The position numbers were made by a program, and so were the translations under genes. DNA of 64,000 nucleotides, taken from the NCBI RefSeq assembly GCF_923077115.1, contig NZ_CAKLPX010000003.1:124001-188000 (forward strand), in the 5' to 3' direction. This stretch comes from Sinobacterium norvegicum. Its GTDB lineage: Bacteria; Pseudomonadota; Gammaproteobacteria; Pseudomonadales; Sinobacteriaceae. Of this stretch, positions 1-9,580 are shown piece by piece. Position 1 is the first letter of the stretch. Each line of letters begins with the position of its first letter. The notes beneath the pieces were generated by a model that saw nothing but the letters and a program-made list of their open reading frames with translations, did no database searches and had not been told where the DNA came from.

Positions 1-1447
1 TAATCCGCTCCATGTCGAGGTGCTCATCGACGCTGGCGGCGATACGGTCGATGTCATGCTCACGTCTGGCGTCATAATCGATGGTTTCAACCTCATTGAT
101 GCCAGCCCATTTAAGCAGCGCCTCACAGGCTTCGGGGTGATCAAATAAACCGTGTAGGTAGCAGCCGAAAATCTGTTGGTCGGCGGAGATAACGCCGTCG
201 TCGGTGCCGTTATCGAGCTTGACGGCAGGCTTGTTCAAATCGCTGCCGGTGGTCATACCGGCATGAATTTCATAACCGCTGATCGCAGCGCCGTTAAACA
301 GTGTGCCGGTGACCTGCTTCAGTTGCTTGTGCTGTTCGAGGGTGGTCTCGATATCGAGCAGTGCCAGGCCGCGGCTGCTGCCTGGGGCGCTCTCGATACC
401 CTCCGGATCGTGAATCGCCTGCCCCAGCATTTGATAGCCGCCGCATATGGCCATGAGTTTGCCACCATAACGTAGGTGTTTATCGATGGCCTCGGCCCAG
501 CCCCATTCTCGCAGCATCGCTAAATCGTTACGGACATTCTTGGTGCCCGGCAGAATGATTAAATCCGCCGCTGGAATGCCTTCACCGGCGCGGACAAACT
601 GCAAATCAACCTGCGGGTGTAGACGCAGGGCATCGAAGTCGGTGTGGTTGCTGATACGCGGCAGTAAGGGCACGATGACTTTGATTTCGGCGTGGTCACT
701 GATTTGGCTCTGCTCGATGGCGTCTTCCGCCTCTAGGTGGAAATCCATTAAATAGGGCAGGACACCGAGTACCGGAATACCGGTGCGCTGTTCCAGCCAG
801 TCGTTGCCGGGCTGCAGCAGTGACACATCGCCGCGAAAGCGATTGATGACCATGCCGACGACACGTTTACGCTCGCTGTCACTGAGTAATTCGAGGGTGC
901 CGACCAGGTGGGCGAAGACGCCACCGCGGTCGATATCGGCAACTAAAATGACCGGGCAGTCGACGGCCTCGGCAAAGCCCATATTAGCGATGTCGTGTTC
1001 ACGCAGATTGATCTCGGCCGGGCTGCCAGCGCCCTCGACGATGACGGCCTGGTATTGCTCGCCGAGGCGGGCGTGGGATTGCAGCACATACTGCATCGCC
1101 TCGAGCTTATACTCGTGGTAGCGGCGGGCATTCATGTCGCCAATGGCCTGGCCGTGGATAATGACCTGAGCGCCGATGTCGGTATTGGGCTTGAGTAGAA
1201 TCGGGTTCATATCGGTGTGCGGTGCCAGTTTACAGGCCTGTGCCTGAACGGCCTGGGCACGACCAATTTCGCCACCATCGACGGTGACAGCACTGTTTAA
1301 TGCCATGTTTTGGGGTTTGAACGGGGCAATTTTATAGCCGCGATGATAGAGCGCGCGGCAGATGGCCGTGGTCAGTACGCTCTTGCCGGCATCGCTGGTT
1401 GTCCCCTGAATCATTAGCGTGGGAATTTGGGTATTACTGATCGTCAT
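1..1447 (-). CDS. cobQ: Cobyric acid synthase CobQ/CbiP, 3' end cut by window edge
   Basis: Glutamine-dependent amidation of adenosylcobyrinic a,c-diamide in the late cobalamin pathway, cytoplasmic. The reading frame starts at ATG 1447 with [20 protein letters not shown] and stays open to base 2. Visible are the ATP-binding loop GTTSDAGKS near residue 15, a DxDRGG segment around residue 165, the amidotransferase nucleophile in [10 protein letters not shown] near residue 333, and the C-terminal HGLFDHPEA histidine region near residue 430. About 481 codons are present, close to the full family length, so only a few residues are missing. It lies 17 bases after bluB on the same strand and probably belongs to the riboswitch-led transcript. 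Assignment is secure. Confidence 0.95.
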   Translation of the reverse strand, partial: MTISNTQIPTLMIQGTTSDAGKSVLTTAICRALYHRGYKIAPFKPQNMALNSAVTVDGGEIGRAQAVQAQACKLAPHTDMNPILLKPNTDIGAQVIIHGQAIGDMNARRYHEYKLEAMQYVLQSHARLGEQYQAVIVEGAGSPAEINLREHDIANMGFAEAVDCPVILVADIDRGGVFAHLVGTLELLSDSERKRVVGMVINRFRGDVSLLQPGNDWLEQRTGIPVLGVLPYLMDFHLEAEDAIEQSQISDHAEIKVIVPLLPRISNHTDFDALRLHPQVDLQFVRAGEGIPAADLIILPGTKNVRNDLAMLREWGWAEAIDKHLRYGGKLMAICGGYQMLGQAIHDPEGIESAPGSSRGLALLDIETTLEQHKQLKQVTGTLFNGAAISGYEIHAGMTTGSDLNKPAVKLDNGTDDGVISADQQIFGCYLHGLFDHPEACEALLKWAGINEVETIDYDARREHDIDRIAASVDEHLDMERI

Positions 1448-1464
1448 ATTGCTGCTCGGTGTTG

Positions 1465-2124
1465 TTACTGCTCAAACTCGTCGTCCTGCCAGACGTTTTC
1501 CATCATCACGCTGTCGACATCGAGGCGCTGGCGCCAATTCTGTTGCGCCAGCATTGGCTCGCTATAAAATTCATCGACGTGGCCAATGCAGAGTATGGCA
1601 ATCGGCGAGGCCCCCTGAGGTATCGATAGCAAGGCCTTCAGTTTGTCGGGGGCAAAGATAGATACCCAGCCGAGACCAAGGCCCTCGGCTCTGGCGGCCA
1701 GCCACATGTTTTGAATGGCACAGCTGGCCGAGGCCAGGTCCATTTCCGGCATGGTACGGCGGCCTAACACATAGTTTTCGCGGCGATCCTGCAGGCTGAC
1801 GACGATGATTTCACCGGCCTCGCGAATGCCCTCTAGCTTCAGTTGTTGGATCTCGGCGCTGCGGGCCGAGACGGCCTCGGCGGTGGCGGCTTTTTCGTCG
1901 CTGACCAGTTGATAGAGATCCTGGCGCAGGGTGGTATCGGTAATACGGATAAATCGCCACGGCTGCATAAAGCCGACGCTGGGAGCGTGGTGGGCGGCCA
2001 ATAGCAAACGCTGCAATACCTCGGGATCGACCGGGTCTGGTTTGAAGTGACGCATATCGCGGCGCTCAAAAATTGCGCGGTAAACAGCGTCTTTGTCGGC
2101 GTCGGGGTAGCTGTGTTTACTCAT
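1465..2124 (-). CDS. bluB: 5,6-dimethylbenzimidazole synthase BluB
   Basis: A nitroreductase-fold enzyme that breaks down reduced FMN with oxygen to make dimethylbenzimidazole, the lower ligand of B12. The 219-residue protein begins [20 protein letters not shown]. It shows the FMN-phosphate region RRDMRHF, then [14 protein letters not shown] and the C-terminal [12 protein letters not shown] typical of BluB rather than of general nitroreductases. The frame is open further upstream to 2259, but that extension lacks family similarity and overlaps btuB, so ATG 2124 is chosen. It sits between btuB and cobQ on the same strand, which supports the vitamin B12 role. Confidence 0.93.
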   Translation of the reverse strand: MSKHSYPDADKDAVYRAIFERRDMRHFKPDPVDPEVLQRLLLAAHHAPSVGFMQPWRFIRITDTTLRQDLYQLVSDEKAATAEAVSARSAEIQQLKLEGIREAGEIIVVSLQDRRENYVLGRRTMPEMDLASASCAIQNMWLAARAEGLGLGWVSIFAPDKLKALLSIPQGASPIAILCIGHVDEFYSEPMLAQQNWRQRLDVDSVMMENVWQDDEFEQ

Positions 2125-2236
2125 AATTTCGGGTCTTTTCAACGGCAAAAGCTGCCGGCAATTGCTTGCCGACAGCTTTGACAGTGTAATCGATTGGGCG
2201 GCGGACGGCGAATGTTGACCGCCCGCCGGGTCGATA

Positions 2237-4165
2237 TTACCAGCTTGGGGTATAGGCAACGCTTAACATAGTGTTAAAGCCGTCGTTGTTGTAGTTGATG
2301 TTGTTGTAATCGGCATTGGTAAAATATTCTTTGTCGAATAAGTTGTTCAATGCGGCGGTTACTTGCCATTCGCTGTTAACGGCATAGCCAAGGCGGAGGT
2401 GGGTAAGACCATAGCCTGCCAATTCGTTGGTCGCGTACTGGTCGTTCTTGGAGTATGACGACGAGCGGATCTGCTGCATCAGACTGACGCTCCACTGGCC
2501 GAAGTCACGGTGAAGATCGAAATCAGCACTGTGTTCTGGGCGCTGAACAAGATCATACCCAGTGGTCTCGTTAGTGGCCGACAGGTGAGTGTAGTTGGCA
2601 TCGAGTGTCCACTGAGCAATCTCGGTAGAGACAACGACTTCAACACCTTTGAGCGTGGCTTCGCTGACGTTTTCAGGCTGAGAGTAGTAAGTGTTTGGGT
2701 TGTAGACCCATTCGATTAAGTCGTCGACTTCATTGTGGAAGAGGTTGACCTGCACATCGACAAGATCGAAGTGGCCGCGGATCGACAGCTCTTTGTTCTT
2801 CGATGACTCAGGCTTAATATCGGGGTTACCGACAGCGGAGCCATCATCGGGGTAGTAAAGGTCGTTAAACGATGGTGCACGGAAGGCGGTGCCATAGCTG
2901 GCGACGACGTTGATGTTGTCGCTGAGGTCAACACCGAAGTCGACTTGGCCAGTATTGTTGGTGCCGTAGGCGCTGTTGTCATCGCTGCGGCCTGACAGTG
3001 CTAAGTGGGTGCGTTCGAAGTCAATCTCATACTGACCATAGACGGCGACGTTGTCACGCTCATCCTCAGAGAAGTCGGCGGTGGAGTCAACGCTGTCTTT
3101 CTGGCCATCGATACCGGCGATCAGGCGCTGGTTGTCGGTGATGGTGAATTCATTTAACCAGTTGGCAAAGTAGCGCTGGGTATTGAATTCCGAGGGGTAG
3201 AAAGACAGCAGATTGTTGTTGTCGTCGGCGTAGGCGTCTTTTGACGTGGTTTCGTCCTTACTGGCACCGATAACAGCCTCGGTACGCCATACACTGTTGA
3301 CCGTCCAATCGGCCTTAAGCGATGTGGCTGTGACCTGATAATCGGTATACGGATTAACGGCAATGCTGGGGTCAGCAGGCGACCAATCGGGGTTGCTCGG
3401 CTTGTTATTGTCGAACTCGCTCTTACCGAAAGACTGGTAAGCTGTCGCCTTTAGGCTGAAGTCTTCGCTGAAGTGGTGGCCTACAGCAGCAGAAAGAGTG
3501 GTATTGCGGAAAGCTTCATTATCGTCGTTACCGTTGTCTTTCTCTGCGGTGCTGTCAAAGCCCTCGGTCTCGTAGTGAGAGGCTGATGCCTGGTAGAAGG
3601 TGTTGTTGCTCTGACCTTGAATGCCGGCGGCGGTATTGAGGGTATTGTGTGATCCGTAACCCTGCTTGATATAGGCTTGGTTATAGTCTTGGTTGCGCAG
3701 ACCTTCATTGGTGAATAATTGGATAACACCGCCAACGGCATCGGCGCCATAGAGGCTGGAGCGTGAACCGCGGACAATTTCAACACGCTCAATACTGTTG
3801 GCGTCTAAATATTGGTAGGCGGTACTGCCAGTGGTGGCTGAGCCAACACGAAGGCCATCGAGTAAAACGACAGACTGGGCTGTCGCCGAGCCGCGAATTA
3901 ACAGACTGGTTTGAGCGCCGGTACCCCCACTTTGAACCATATTAACGCCGGCAGTACTGTCGAGTAGGGCGCCGAGTGAGGGTGGTTGGATACGCTCGAT
4001 ATCGGCCTTGCTGATCACAGTAACAGGGGCTAACACCTGGCTGACCGGTGTCTCAACGCGTGAGGCAACAATGACGGTTTCTTCGATCTTATCGTTGGTG
4101 TTTTCGGTGGCAAATACCGGGGCTGCCGCAAGAATGGCGGCGGGCAGTGCGAGTTTCTTAAACAT
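2237..4165 (-). CDS. btuB: TonB-dependent vitamin B12 receptor BtuB
   Basis: Outer-membrane beta-barrel importing cobalamin with energy from TonB. Of 642 residues, 1-19 are a signal peptide ending APVFA, followed by a TonB box-like ETVIVASRV near residue 29. A plug domain follows (GALLDSTAGVNMVQ, SLLIRG, VVLLDGLRV), then a barrel ending in an aromatic residue (AYTPSW). Length and plug motifs fit BtuB (about 600 residues). The assignment to cobalamin rather than a siderophore rests on the cobalamin riboswitch directly upstream and on bluB and cobQ downstream. The ribosome-binding site GGGAT eight bases before ATG 4165 lies in a hairpin stem. Confidence 0.92.
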   Translation of the reverse strand: MFKKLALPAAILAAAPVFATENTNDKIEETVIVASRVETPVSQVLAPVTVISKADIERIQPPSLGALLDSTAGVNMVQSGGTGAQTSLLIRGSATAQSVVLLDGLRVGSATTGSTAYQYLDANSIERVEIVRGSRSSLYGADAVGGVIQLFTNEGLRNQDYNQAYIKQGYGSHNTLNTAAGIQGQSNNTFYQASASHYETEGFDSTAEKDNGNDDNEAFRNTTLSAAVGHHFSEDFSLKATAYQSFGKSEFDNNKPSNPDWSPADPSIAVNPYTDYQVTATSLKADWTVNSVWRTEAVIGASKDETTSKDAYADDNNNLLSFYPSEFNTQRYFANWLNEFTITDNQRLIAGIDGQKDSVDSTADFSEDERDNVAVYGQYEIDFERTHLALSGRSDDNSAYGTNNTGQVDFGVDLSDNINVVASYGTAFRAPSFNDLYYPDDGSAVGNPDIKPESSKNKELSIRGHFDLVDVQVNLFHNEVDDLIEWVYNPNTYYSQPENVSEATLKGVEVVVSTEIAQWTLDANYTHLSATNETTGYDLVQRPEHSADFDLHRDFGQWSVSLMQQIRSSSYSKNDQYATNELAGYGLTHLRLGYAVNSEWQVTAALNNLFDKEYFTNADYNNINYNNDGFNTMLSVAYTPSW

Positions 4166-4173
4166 TTTTATAT

Positions 4174-4210
4174 CCCAATCAAGGTAGGTTCAACATCGTG
4201 TTGGATTGGG
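4174..4210 (-). promoter_or_regulatory. Hairpin sequestering the btuB ribosome-binding site
   Basis: On the minus strand CCCAATC (4210-4204) pairs perfectly with GATTGGG (4180-4174). The second arm contains the GGG that serves as Shine-Dalgarno eight bases before the btuB ATG. The loop holds a further small stem, CAACA/TGTTG. This is the expected expression platform of a translation-controlling cobalamin riboswitch. Pairing is seen directly; switching is inferred. Confidence 0.7.
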
Positions 4211-4214
4211 CGGG

Positions 4215-4425
4215 GGAAATAGCAGACAGCGTGAGTCAGACTCAGTAGTTCTCTGCGATGAGGCCCTCCGCGTCATCGTTTGCATCGCTGTTAAGGGCAG
4301 GTTCCGGGCTTGTGTTTTCACACATACCGTTGCGGGGGCAGCCTAGGAGTTCGACCAATGTCGGTACCTAATTCCCTGAGTCCGTCGCAGTATTCTCTGT
4401 CAGACGGCACCTTATACAGTGGGCG
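4215..4425 (-). promoter_or_regulatory. Cobalamin riboswitch (aptamer) upstream of btuB
   Basis: Read on the minus strand the leader contains GTATAAGGTGCCGTCTG, GGGAATTAGGTACCGA, then CTGCCCCCGCAACGGTAT (the near-invariant core of cobalamin riboswitches) and AAGCCCGGAACCTGCC (B12 box). These elements occur in the usual order and spacing for this RNA class. Adenosylcobalamin binding would lower expression of btuB, bluB and cobQ. The outer limits are approximate. Confidence 0.93.
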
Positions 4426-4427
4426 GA

Positions 4428-4456
4428 ACTATACCTTGGGGTTGTTGGGGGGTCAA
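4428..4456 (-). promoter_or_regulatory. Sigma-70 promoter of the btuB-bluB-cobQ transcript
   Basis: Minus-strand TTGACC (4456-4451), a 17-base spacer and TATAGT (4433-4428) form a near-consensus promoter just before the riboswitch aptamer. Transcription would start near 4421, at the first paired bases of the aptamer. Confidence 0.75.
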
Positions 4457-4467
4457 CGGTTAGCGCA

Positions 4468-5481
4468 TTAAGCTTGGTCGTTGACTGGCCATTGTCGAAC
4501 CATGTTTAGCAGCGCATCACACAGGGGGGTGGCAATATTATTCTTTTCTGCCAGCCGACAAAAGTAACCGAGAATATAGTCTATTTCGGTGCGGCGTCCG
4601 GCCTGACGGTCCTGCAGCATCGAGGAGCGGTTGTTGGCGGTGGCGGTGGCCACTTCACGGGCCAGCTCCAGCGCCGAACCAACGGCGTGATAGTGGCCAG
4701 CTGCCCGTGTTACTTGATCGACTTCGGCGGCTAATTGTTGCAGCTGCAGGTAGACATCGGGCAGTGCTAACAGATCGCCGTTGCGGCATTGATGAACCGC
4801 TGTCAGTGGATTGATCAGGGTGTTGATCAACACTTTTTTTAACAACAGCGGTTCAATATGATGGCTGGTCTCAAGGCTTAACTGTTGGTTGGGTAAATCA
4901 TCGAGCAGAGCCGTGAGCTGGCGGTCATTGGACAGCTGTTCGGGAAAGCGGCCAATCACCGTATTGCCGGCACCGGCATGGATAATATTGAACGGCGAGG
5001 CGACATAGGCACCGTCGGTGCTAATACCACAGTAAAGCTGGGTGCTGGGGTATTGTTCCACCACCGCCTGTTGCTGGCCCATGCCGTTTTGCAGTAGCAA
5101 TATTGTGGCGTCATCGGCGAGGTTGTCGGCAATGCTGGCCAGGGCCTCGAGGGTATGCTGCGCCTTGGTGGCGACAATCAGTCGGCTGATAGGTTGGTCG
5201 ATCTGTGTTGGTGTGACCAGCTCGGCGGCCAGCATCACGGTTTGCTGGTCGCGATTGAGGCTGAGCCCACCGTTGGTGTTGTATAAGTCAATCGACTTCT
5301 CATCTCTGACAACAAGTGTTGCTCGGATATTTTGTTGTTGTAAACTTGCCGCCCACAGGCAGCCGATGGCCCCGGCACCGAGAATATACCATGCCGAAGC
5401 GGCGAGATTTTGCTTTGCTGAGCGAGACCTTGGCATAATTGACTGCTTGCTGAATATGTCGGCGGCGGTGTTGGGCTTCAT
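4468..5481 (-). CDS. panE: 2-dehydropantoate 2-reductase
   Basis: NADPH-dependent reduction of ketopantoate to pantoate in pantothenate/CoA synthesis. The Rossmann motif YILGAGAIGCLWAASL lies near residue 32, followed by VATKAQHTLEAL and LLLQNGMGQQ. The catalytic lysine region is LLKKVLINTLINPLTA, and the C-terminal domain has the SSMLQDRQAGRRTEIDYILG signature of the family. The annotated 337-residue frame has about 30 extra residues before the Rossmann fold. Met16 (MPRSRSAKQN) is an alternative start, and neither has a strong ribosome-binding site. Several PanE-like paralogues exist in proteobacteria, so panE is the family name and the exact substrate is inferred. Confidence 0.85.
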   Translation of the reverse strand: MKPNTAADIFSKQSIMPRSRSAKQNLAASAWYILGAGAIGCLWAASLQQQNIRATLVVRDEKSIDLYNTNGGLSLNRDQQTVMLAAELVTPTQIDQPISRLIVATKAQHTLEALASIADNLADDATILLLQNGMGQQQAVVEQYPSTQLYCGISTDGAYVASPFNIIHAGAGNTVIGRFPEQLSNDRQLTALLDDLPNQQLSLETSHHIEPLLLKKVLINTLINPLTAVHQCRNGDLLALPDVYLQLQQLAAEVDQVTRAAGHYHAVGSALELAREVATATANNRSSMLQDRQAGRRTEIDYILGYFCRLAEKNNIATPLCDALLNMVRQWPVNDQA

Positions 5482-5620
5482 CGGACCGTTATACTGACTT
5501 GATTAACTGGTTGTTTTGTCCAGATAGACGTTTGCTAGTTGCCCTTAGGCGGTTATAGTAGCGACTGTGGTGATAATACGCTAGCGTCACGCTATTCACA
5601 TATTTTTAAAGGGTTTGATC

Positions 5621-6103
5621 ATGCCAAGCTTTGACACTATTTCCGAAGTTGATAAACACCAGCTGACTAACGCCGTCGATCAGGCACGCCGAGTGATTAC
5701 CACCCGTTTCGATTTTAAAGGGGTCGACGCGCAATTTGACCTCGACGGTATGGTGGTTGGTGTGAGTGCCGGTGCCGAGTTTCAGGTTAGCCAAATGGTC
5801 GATATTCTGACCGGCACATTGCACAAGTGCAACATCGATCCCGGGGCAATGGATTTGGCCGATATGGTGACCACGGGGATGACGGTGCGCCAGAGTATCA
5901 CCTTTAAAAATGGCCTCGACAAGGATGCATGCCGAAAGATTATGAAGGCCATTAAAGAAACCAAATTCAAGGTCAAGGCGACGATTCAAGATGAGCAGGT
6001 GCGGGTCGAGGGCAAGAAGCGTGATGACCTGCAGCAGATTATGAACCTGTTGCGCGGTGAAGACTACGGTCAGCCACTGCAATTCAAAAACTTCCGCGAT
6101 TAA
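5621..6103 (+). CDS. yajQ: YajQ family cyclic-di-GMP-binding protein
   Basis: A 160-residue cytoplasmic protein starting MPSFDTISEVDKHQLTNAVD, the highly conserved YajQ N-terminus, with DFKG near residue 35 and the C-terminal KRDDLQQIMNLLR segment. Members of the family bind c-di-GMP and nucleic acid; the role in this organism is not evident from sequence. ATG 5621 is preceded by AAAGGG. An upstream in-frame start at 5615 would only add two residues. It may be co-transcribed with the overlapping permease gene downstream. Confidence 0.93.
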   Translation: MPSFDTISEVDKHQLTNAVDQARRVITTRFDFKGVDAQFDLDGMVVGVSAGAEFQVSQMVDILTGTLHKCNIDPGAMDLADMVTTGMTVRQSITFKNGLDKDACRKIMKAIKETKFKVKATIQDEQVRVEGKKRDDLQQIMNLLRGEDYGQPLQFKNFRD

Positions 6104-7424
6104 GCTGTTGTCGACTATCGAAAGCGATATCGAGAAGCTCAGCTGGGCACAGGCACTAAAGGTTTATAGCCAGCCCAGTGTGGTGATTATGCTGCTGCTG
6201 GGCTTCTCTGCCGGGCTGCCATTTTTGCTGGTGTTTTCAACTCTAACGGCTTGGCTGAGTGATTATCAGGTTAGCAAGGCCTTGATAGGTTTTTTTGGCT
6301 GGGTGGGGATTACCTATTCCGTCAAGTTCTTCTGGTCGCCGGTCGTCGACCGTATTCAGCTTCCAATGCTGGGGCGGATACTGGGGCAGCGTCGCAGTTG
6401 GATTCTATTTGGCCAGTTGATTGTGGTCACCGCCCTGCTGGCGATGAGCGGCGCAGACCCGTCGAGCCAGCTGACTATGATTGCCGTTTACGCAGTCATG
6501 GTTGCCTTTGGCTCATCGACACAAGATATTGCCATCGACGCCTACCGTATCGAGATACTCGAGCAGCGCTACCAAGGAGCCATGGCCGCCGCTTATGTGT
6601 TTGGTTATCGTCTGGCCCTACTGGTGGCCGGTGCGGGTTCGTTGTATATCGCCGATTGGTACAGTTGGTCTGTGGCCTATCAGGTGATGGCTGGCTGTAT
6701 GTTAATTGGTGTTGTGACAGTGATGATAGCCCGTCGACCCAGCGGCGAGAAGACACCAGAGCCATTGATTGACCGTGGGAGTTCGTTGAGTAAAACAGCA
6801 CAACTGAAAAACTGGCTCGACCAGTTTGTGGTGCAGCCTTTTGCCGATTTTTTCAGGCGCTATGGCCGCTTCGCCGTTACCATATTGCTATTTATTGGTA
6901 TCTACCGTCTCAGCGATATTGCCATGGGCGTGATGGCCAATCCGTTTTATCTCGACCTGGGTTTTAGCAAGAGTGAGATTGCCAGTGTTGCCAAACTTTT
7001 TGGCTTTGTGATGACGATTGCTGGGGCAGGTTTTTGCGGCGTGTTGGTGGCTAAATACGGTGTGCACAAACCGCTGCTACTGGGCGCGGTTTTAGTGGCA
7101 TCGACCAATTTAATCTTCTGTCTGCTGGCCGAGACGGGGTATAACTTGAATCTACTGATTATCGCTATTAGTGCCGATAATCTCAGTGCCGGCATTGCCT
7201 CCACGGCTTTTCTCGCCTATTTGGCGGGTTTGACCAATACCTCTTACACGGCGACGCAATATGCCTTGTTCAGCTCTTTAATGACGCTGCCGGGTAAGTT
7301 CTTCAGCGGTTTCTCCGGTGTTTTGGTCGACGCCTATGGCTACACCGAATTCTTTTTAATCGCCGCGGCGCTGGGCTTACCGGCTATTATATTGTCTGCC
7401 TATTTATTGAAACGCCAACTGTAA
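6057..7424 (+). CDS. AmpG-type muropeptide MFS permease
   Basis: Inner-membrane transporter of the AmpG family, which imports anhydro-muropeptides for peptidoglycan recycling. The sequence SVVIMLLLGFSAGLPFLLVF, the segment KFFWSPVVDRIQLPMLGRIL and RRSWILFGQ match the AmpG N-terminal half. About 12 hydrophobic segments follow. The longest frame starts at GTG 6057 inside yajQ. A TTG at 6108 just after the yajQ stop (LSTIESDIEKLSWAQ) is an equally plausible start, and neither has a clear ribosome-binding site. The block also carries mpl, mltB and rlpA elsewhere, consistent with active wall recycling. Family is confident, substrate inferred. Confidence 0.85.
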   Translation: MKTTVSHCNSKTSAIKLLSTIESDIEKLSWAQALKVYSQPSVVIMLLLGFSAGLPFLLVFSTLTAWLSDYQVSKALIGFFGWVGITYSVKFFWSPVVDRIQLPMLGRILGQRRSWILFGQLIVVTALLAMSGADPSSQLTMIAVYAVMVAFGSSTQDIAIDAYRIEILEQRYQGAMAAAYVFGYRLALLVAGAGSLYIADWYSWSVAYQVMAGCMLIGVVTVMIARRPSGEKTPEPLIDRGSSLSKTAQLKNWLDQFVVQPFADFFRRYGRFAVTILLFIGIYRLSDIAMGVMANPFYLDLGFSKSEIASVAKLFGFVMTIAGAGFCGVLVAKYGVHKPLLLGAVLVASTNLIFCLLAETGYNLNLLIIAISADNLSAGIASTAFLAYLAGLTNTSYTATQYALFSSLMTLPGKFFSGFSGVLVDAYGYTEFFLIAAALGLPAIILSAYLLKRQL

Positions 7425-8462
7425 ATGAACGTCTTTTATCGCCTTTTGCTTACCGCCTCATTTTTTGCCGCCAGTCTGTCGCAGGCCGACACGCTGTGGT
7501 TGAAGAACGGCGATAAGATCAGTGGCGCGATGGTGACGGTCAATGAGGAGTCGTTAATATGGCGTCATGACAGCCTCGGTGAGCTATTGGTTAAACTCGA
7601 AGATGTCAAAGGGGTGGACAGCGACACCCGCTTTGATGTGGCGGAGAAAAATTCGCCACGGCTCTATGACTGTCGCTTCTTTGTCCTCAACCATGTGCAA
7701 TTACTCGACTGCAGCCAGTACAAATTATCGCTGGTTGAATTTGCCGATGTTTCCGGTGCGGTTGCCGCCGCGGCCGATGGTCCGCCAGCACCGGTGGCAA
7801 CCTCGCATAAAGGGTTTATCAGTGTCTCGGTGGAGAAATCCAGCGGTAATACCACCGAACTCGATATTAATGTTAGCTTCGAGGAGCGGCTGCGCTTCAT
7901 CGACACGCGGCATACCATCGATGGCGAGTACCGGCTCGAGACGATCGATGAGACTGATCAGCAGCAGCGCCGTTCACTGGGTTATAAATACGATCACTTT
8001 CTGACGCCACAGTGGTATTTCACCGCCAACGGTAATGTCTCCGACGATGAATTTAAAGACATTCGTTCTCGCTATGCCGGCGGTGCCGGTTTTGGTTATC
8101 AGTTTTTAGAAAATGAGTTTGTCGAGCTGTCGATGGAAGGCGGTTTGAACTATGTCAGTGAGGACTATATTGTGGCCATTGACGAGGACCGGAACCGGCC
8201 AGCATTTCGTTGGGCGGCGGACTACCGCTGGTATGTCGAGGGGCGGGGCAATGGCTTAGAGTTTTTTTACAATCATGAATACTTGATCTCCCTGCGTCAG
8301 GCATCGGACTGGGAATTCAACGCCAACACCGGTATGAGTTACCCGATTACCGGCAAGATCAGCGCCTCGCTCAGCCTCAGTTATGACTACGATGGCGACC
8401 CGCCAGAGACCAAGGAGGCACAGGATGCCGTGTGGTTGCTGGGCTTGGATTACAACTGGTAG
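7425..8462 (+). CDS. DUF481 family outer-membrane protein
   Basis: A 345-residue exported protein with signal peptide MNVFYRLLLTASFFAASLSQA. A short N-terminal region (LWLKNGDKISGAMVTV) resembles a small beta domain found before many DUF481 barrels. After a low-complexity linker (residues about 105-125) comes a beta-rich region of alternating aromatic strands (RRSLGYKYDHFLTPQWYFTA, AGGAGFGYQF) ending LLGLDYNW. It starts directly after the stop of the AmpG-type gene, so the two are probably translated from one message. Function of the family is unknown. Confidence 0.8.
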   Translation: MNVFYRLLLTASFFAASLSQADTLWLKNGDKISGAMVTVNEESLIWRHDSLGELLVKLEDVKGVDSDTRFDVAEKNSPRLYDCRFFVLNHVQLLDCSQYKLSLVEFADVSGAVAAAADGPPAPVATSHKGFISVSVEKSSGNTTELDINVSFEERLRFIDTRHTIDGEYRLETIDETDQQQRRSLGYKYDHFLTPQWYFTANGNVSDDEFKDIRSRYAGGAGFGYQFLENEFVELSMEGGLNYVSEDYIVAIDEDRNRPAFRWAADYRWYVEGRGNGLEFFYNHEYLISLRQASDWEFNANTGMSYPITGKISASLSLSYDYDGDPPETKEAQDAVWLLGLDYNW

Positions 8463-8483
8463 GGCGGTACACGAACCACAGAC

Positions 8484-8522
8484 AAAAAAGCCACCGATAA
8501 TTGCTTATCGGTGGCTTTTTTC
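8484..8522. terminator. Bidirectional Rho-independent terminator
   Basis: GCCACCGATAA and TTATCGGTGGC form an 11-bp perfect stem with a TTGC loop, flanked by A6 on the left and T7 on the right. It lies between two convergent genes and can stop transcription in both directions. Confidence 0.93.
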
Positions 8523-8532
8523 GCGCGCTTTA

Positions 8533-9294
8533 TTAGATACGAATACCGCCGTCCATCTCAATAACACGACCGGTAAAGTAGTCGTTCTCAAGAATATAGG
8601 CGGCGGTCTTACCAATTTCTTCTGGCTCGCCCAGGCGTCCCATCGGAATCATCGCGGCCATTTTCTCCAGTGCTTCCGGCTTCATTGAGGCAACCATTTC
8701 GGTGGCGATAAAGCCCGGCGCAATGGCGGCGGCGCGGATGCCGTAGCGAGACAGCTCTTTGGCCCAGGTAACAGCCATGGCAGCCACACCGGCCTTGGCG
8801 GCGGAGTAGTTGGTCTGGCCGAGGTTGCCGGCCTTGGAGACACTGGAGATGTTAATAATACAGCCCTTGGTGCCAAGCTCGATCATCTTGGTCGCCGCCT
8901 CGCGACCGCAGAGGAAGACGCCGGTCAGATTGACGTCGATAACTGCCTGCCATTCGGCCAGGCTCATACGCTTGGTGACCTCGCCGTCTTTGGCCTTGAC
9001 CATTAAGCCGTCGCGAAGTATACCAGCGTTGTTGATCAGGCCGTGGAGGTTGCCCATTTCTTTGACGATGTTATCGAAGGCAGAGATTACCTGATCTTCA
9101 TCGGCAATATTGGCAATATAGGCGCAGGCATCACCACCGGCATCTTTACACAGTTGAATCGACTCATCTAGGCGCTCTTGGTTGAGGTCGATCAGGGCGA
9201 TTTTAGCACCCCGGCCAGCAAGGCTGACAGCCATTGAGCGGCCGAGACCTTGTCCGCCGCCGGTAATAGCAATCACTTTATCTTGTAAATCCAT
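8533..9294 (-). CDS. SDR family oxidoreductase, FabG-like
   Basis: A 253-residue NAD(P)-dependent short-chain dehydrogenase. [10 protein letters not shown] near residue 10 binds the cofactor, NNAG is near residue 90, and the Ser/Tyr-x-x-x-Lys catalytic set is visible as NISSVSK and YSAAKAG around residues 143-160. A 3-oxoacyl-ACP reductase activity is likely but cannot be separated from related SDRs by motif alone. ATG 9294 ([15 protein letters not shown]) is chosen over an in-frame extension to 9465 because it starts the fold and follows ACAGGTAA. It stands alone, leftward, convergent with the DUF481 gene. Confidence 0.87.
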   Translation of the reverse strand: MDLQDKVIAITGGGQGLGRSMAVSLAGRGAKIALIDLNQERLDESIQLCKDAGGDACAYIANIADEDQVISAFDNIVKEMGNLHGLINNAGILRDGLMVKAKDGEVTKRMSLAEWQAVIDVNLTGVFLCGREAATKMIELGTKGCIINISSVSKAGNLGQTNYSAAKAGVAAMAVTWAKELSRYGIRAAAIAPGFIATEMVASMKPEALEKMAAMIPMGRLGEPEEIGKTAAYILENDYFTGRVIEMDGGIRI

Positions 9295-9580
9295 GGGGTT
9301 ACCTGTTGTTAGGTTAGGGGGATAACAATTGTCACTGCGCGATAGCGCTGTTATTTTGGCGTGAATTCTGCCGTATTTGACGAAAAAAGGCAAAACGCGA
9401 CGGAGATAATGCTCTGCCGTGTTTGGATCGCATTGGTGCTGACGGCGACGATTAGCGACAAGCACGGCGACTCAGATAGGGGTTACTGCTCATAGCGGGG
9501 CTTGAAACCCTCTGCTAGTGTCATCATATTATTGTTATCGCCAAATTGATTTGGCCGTATCACCACGTTGAGGCTTTTAT

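Noticed and set aside
176-1198. Several rightward frames of 60-110 codons
   Set aside because: They lie opposite cobQ, whose frame is intact and has clear family motifs.
5606-6082. 158-codon leftward frame
   Set aside because: Antisense to yajQ, which is a full-length conserved gene with a ribosome-binding site.
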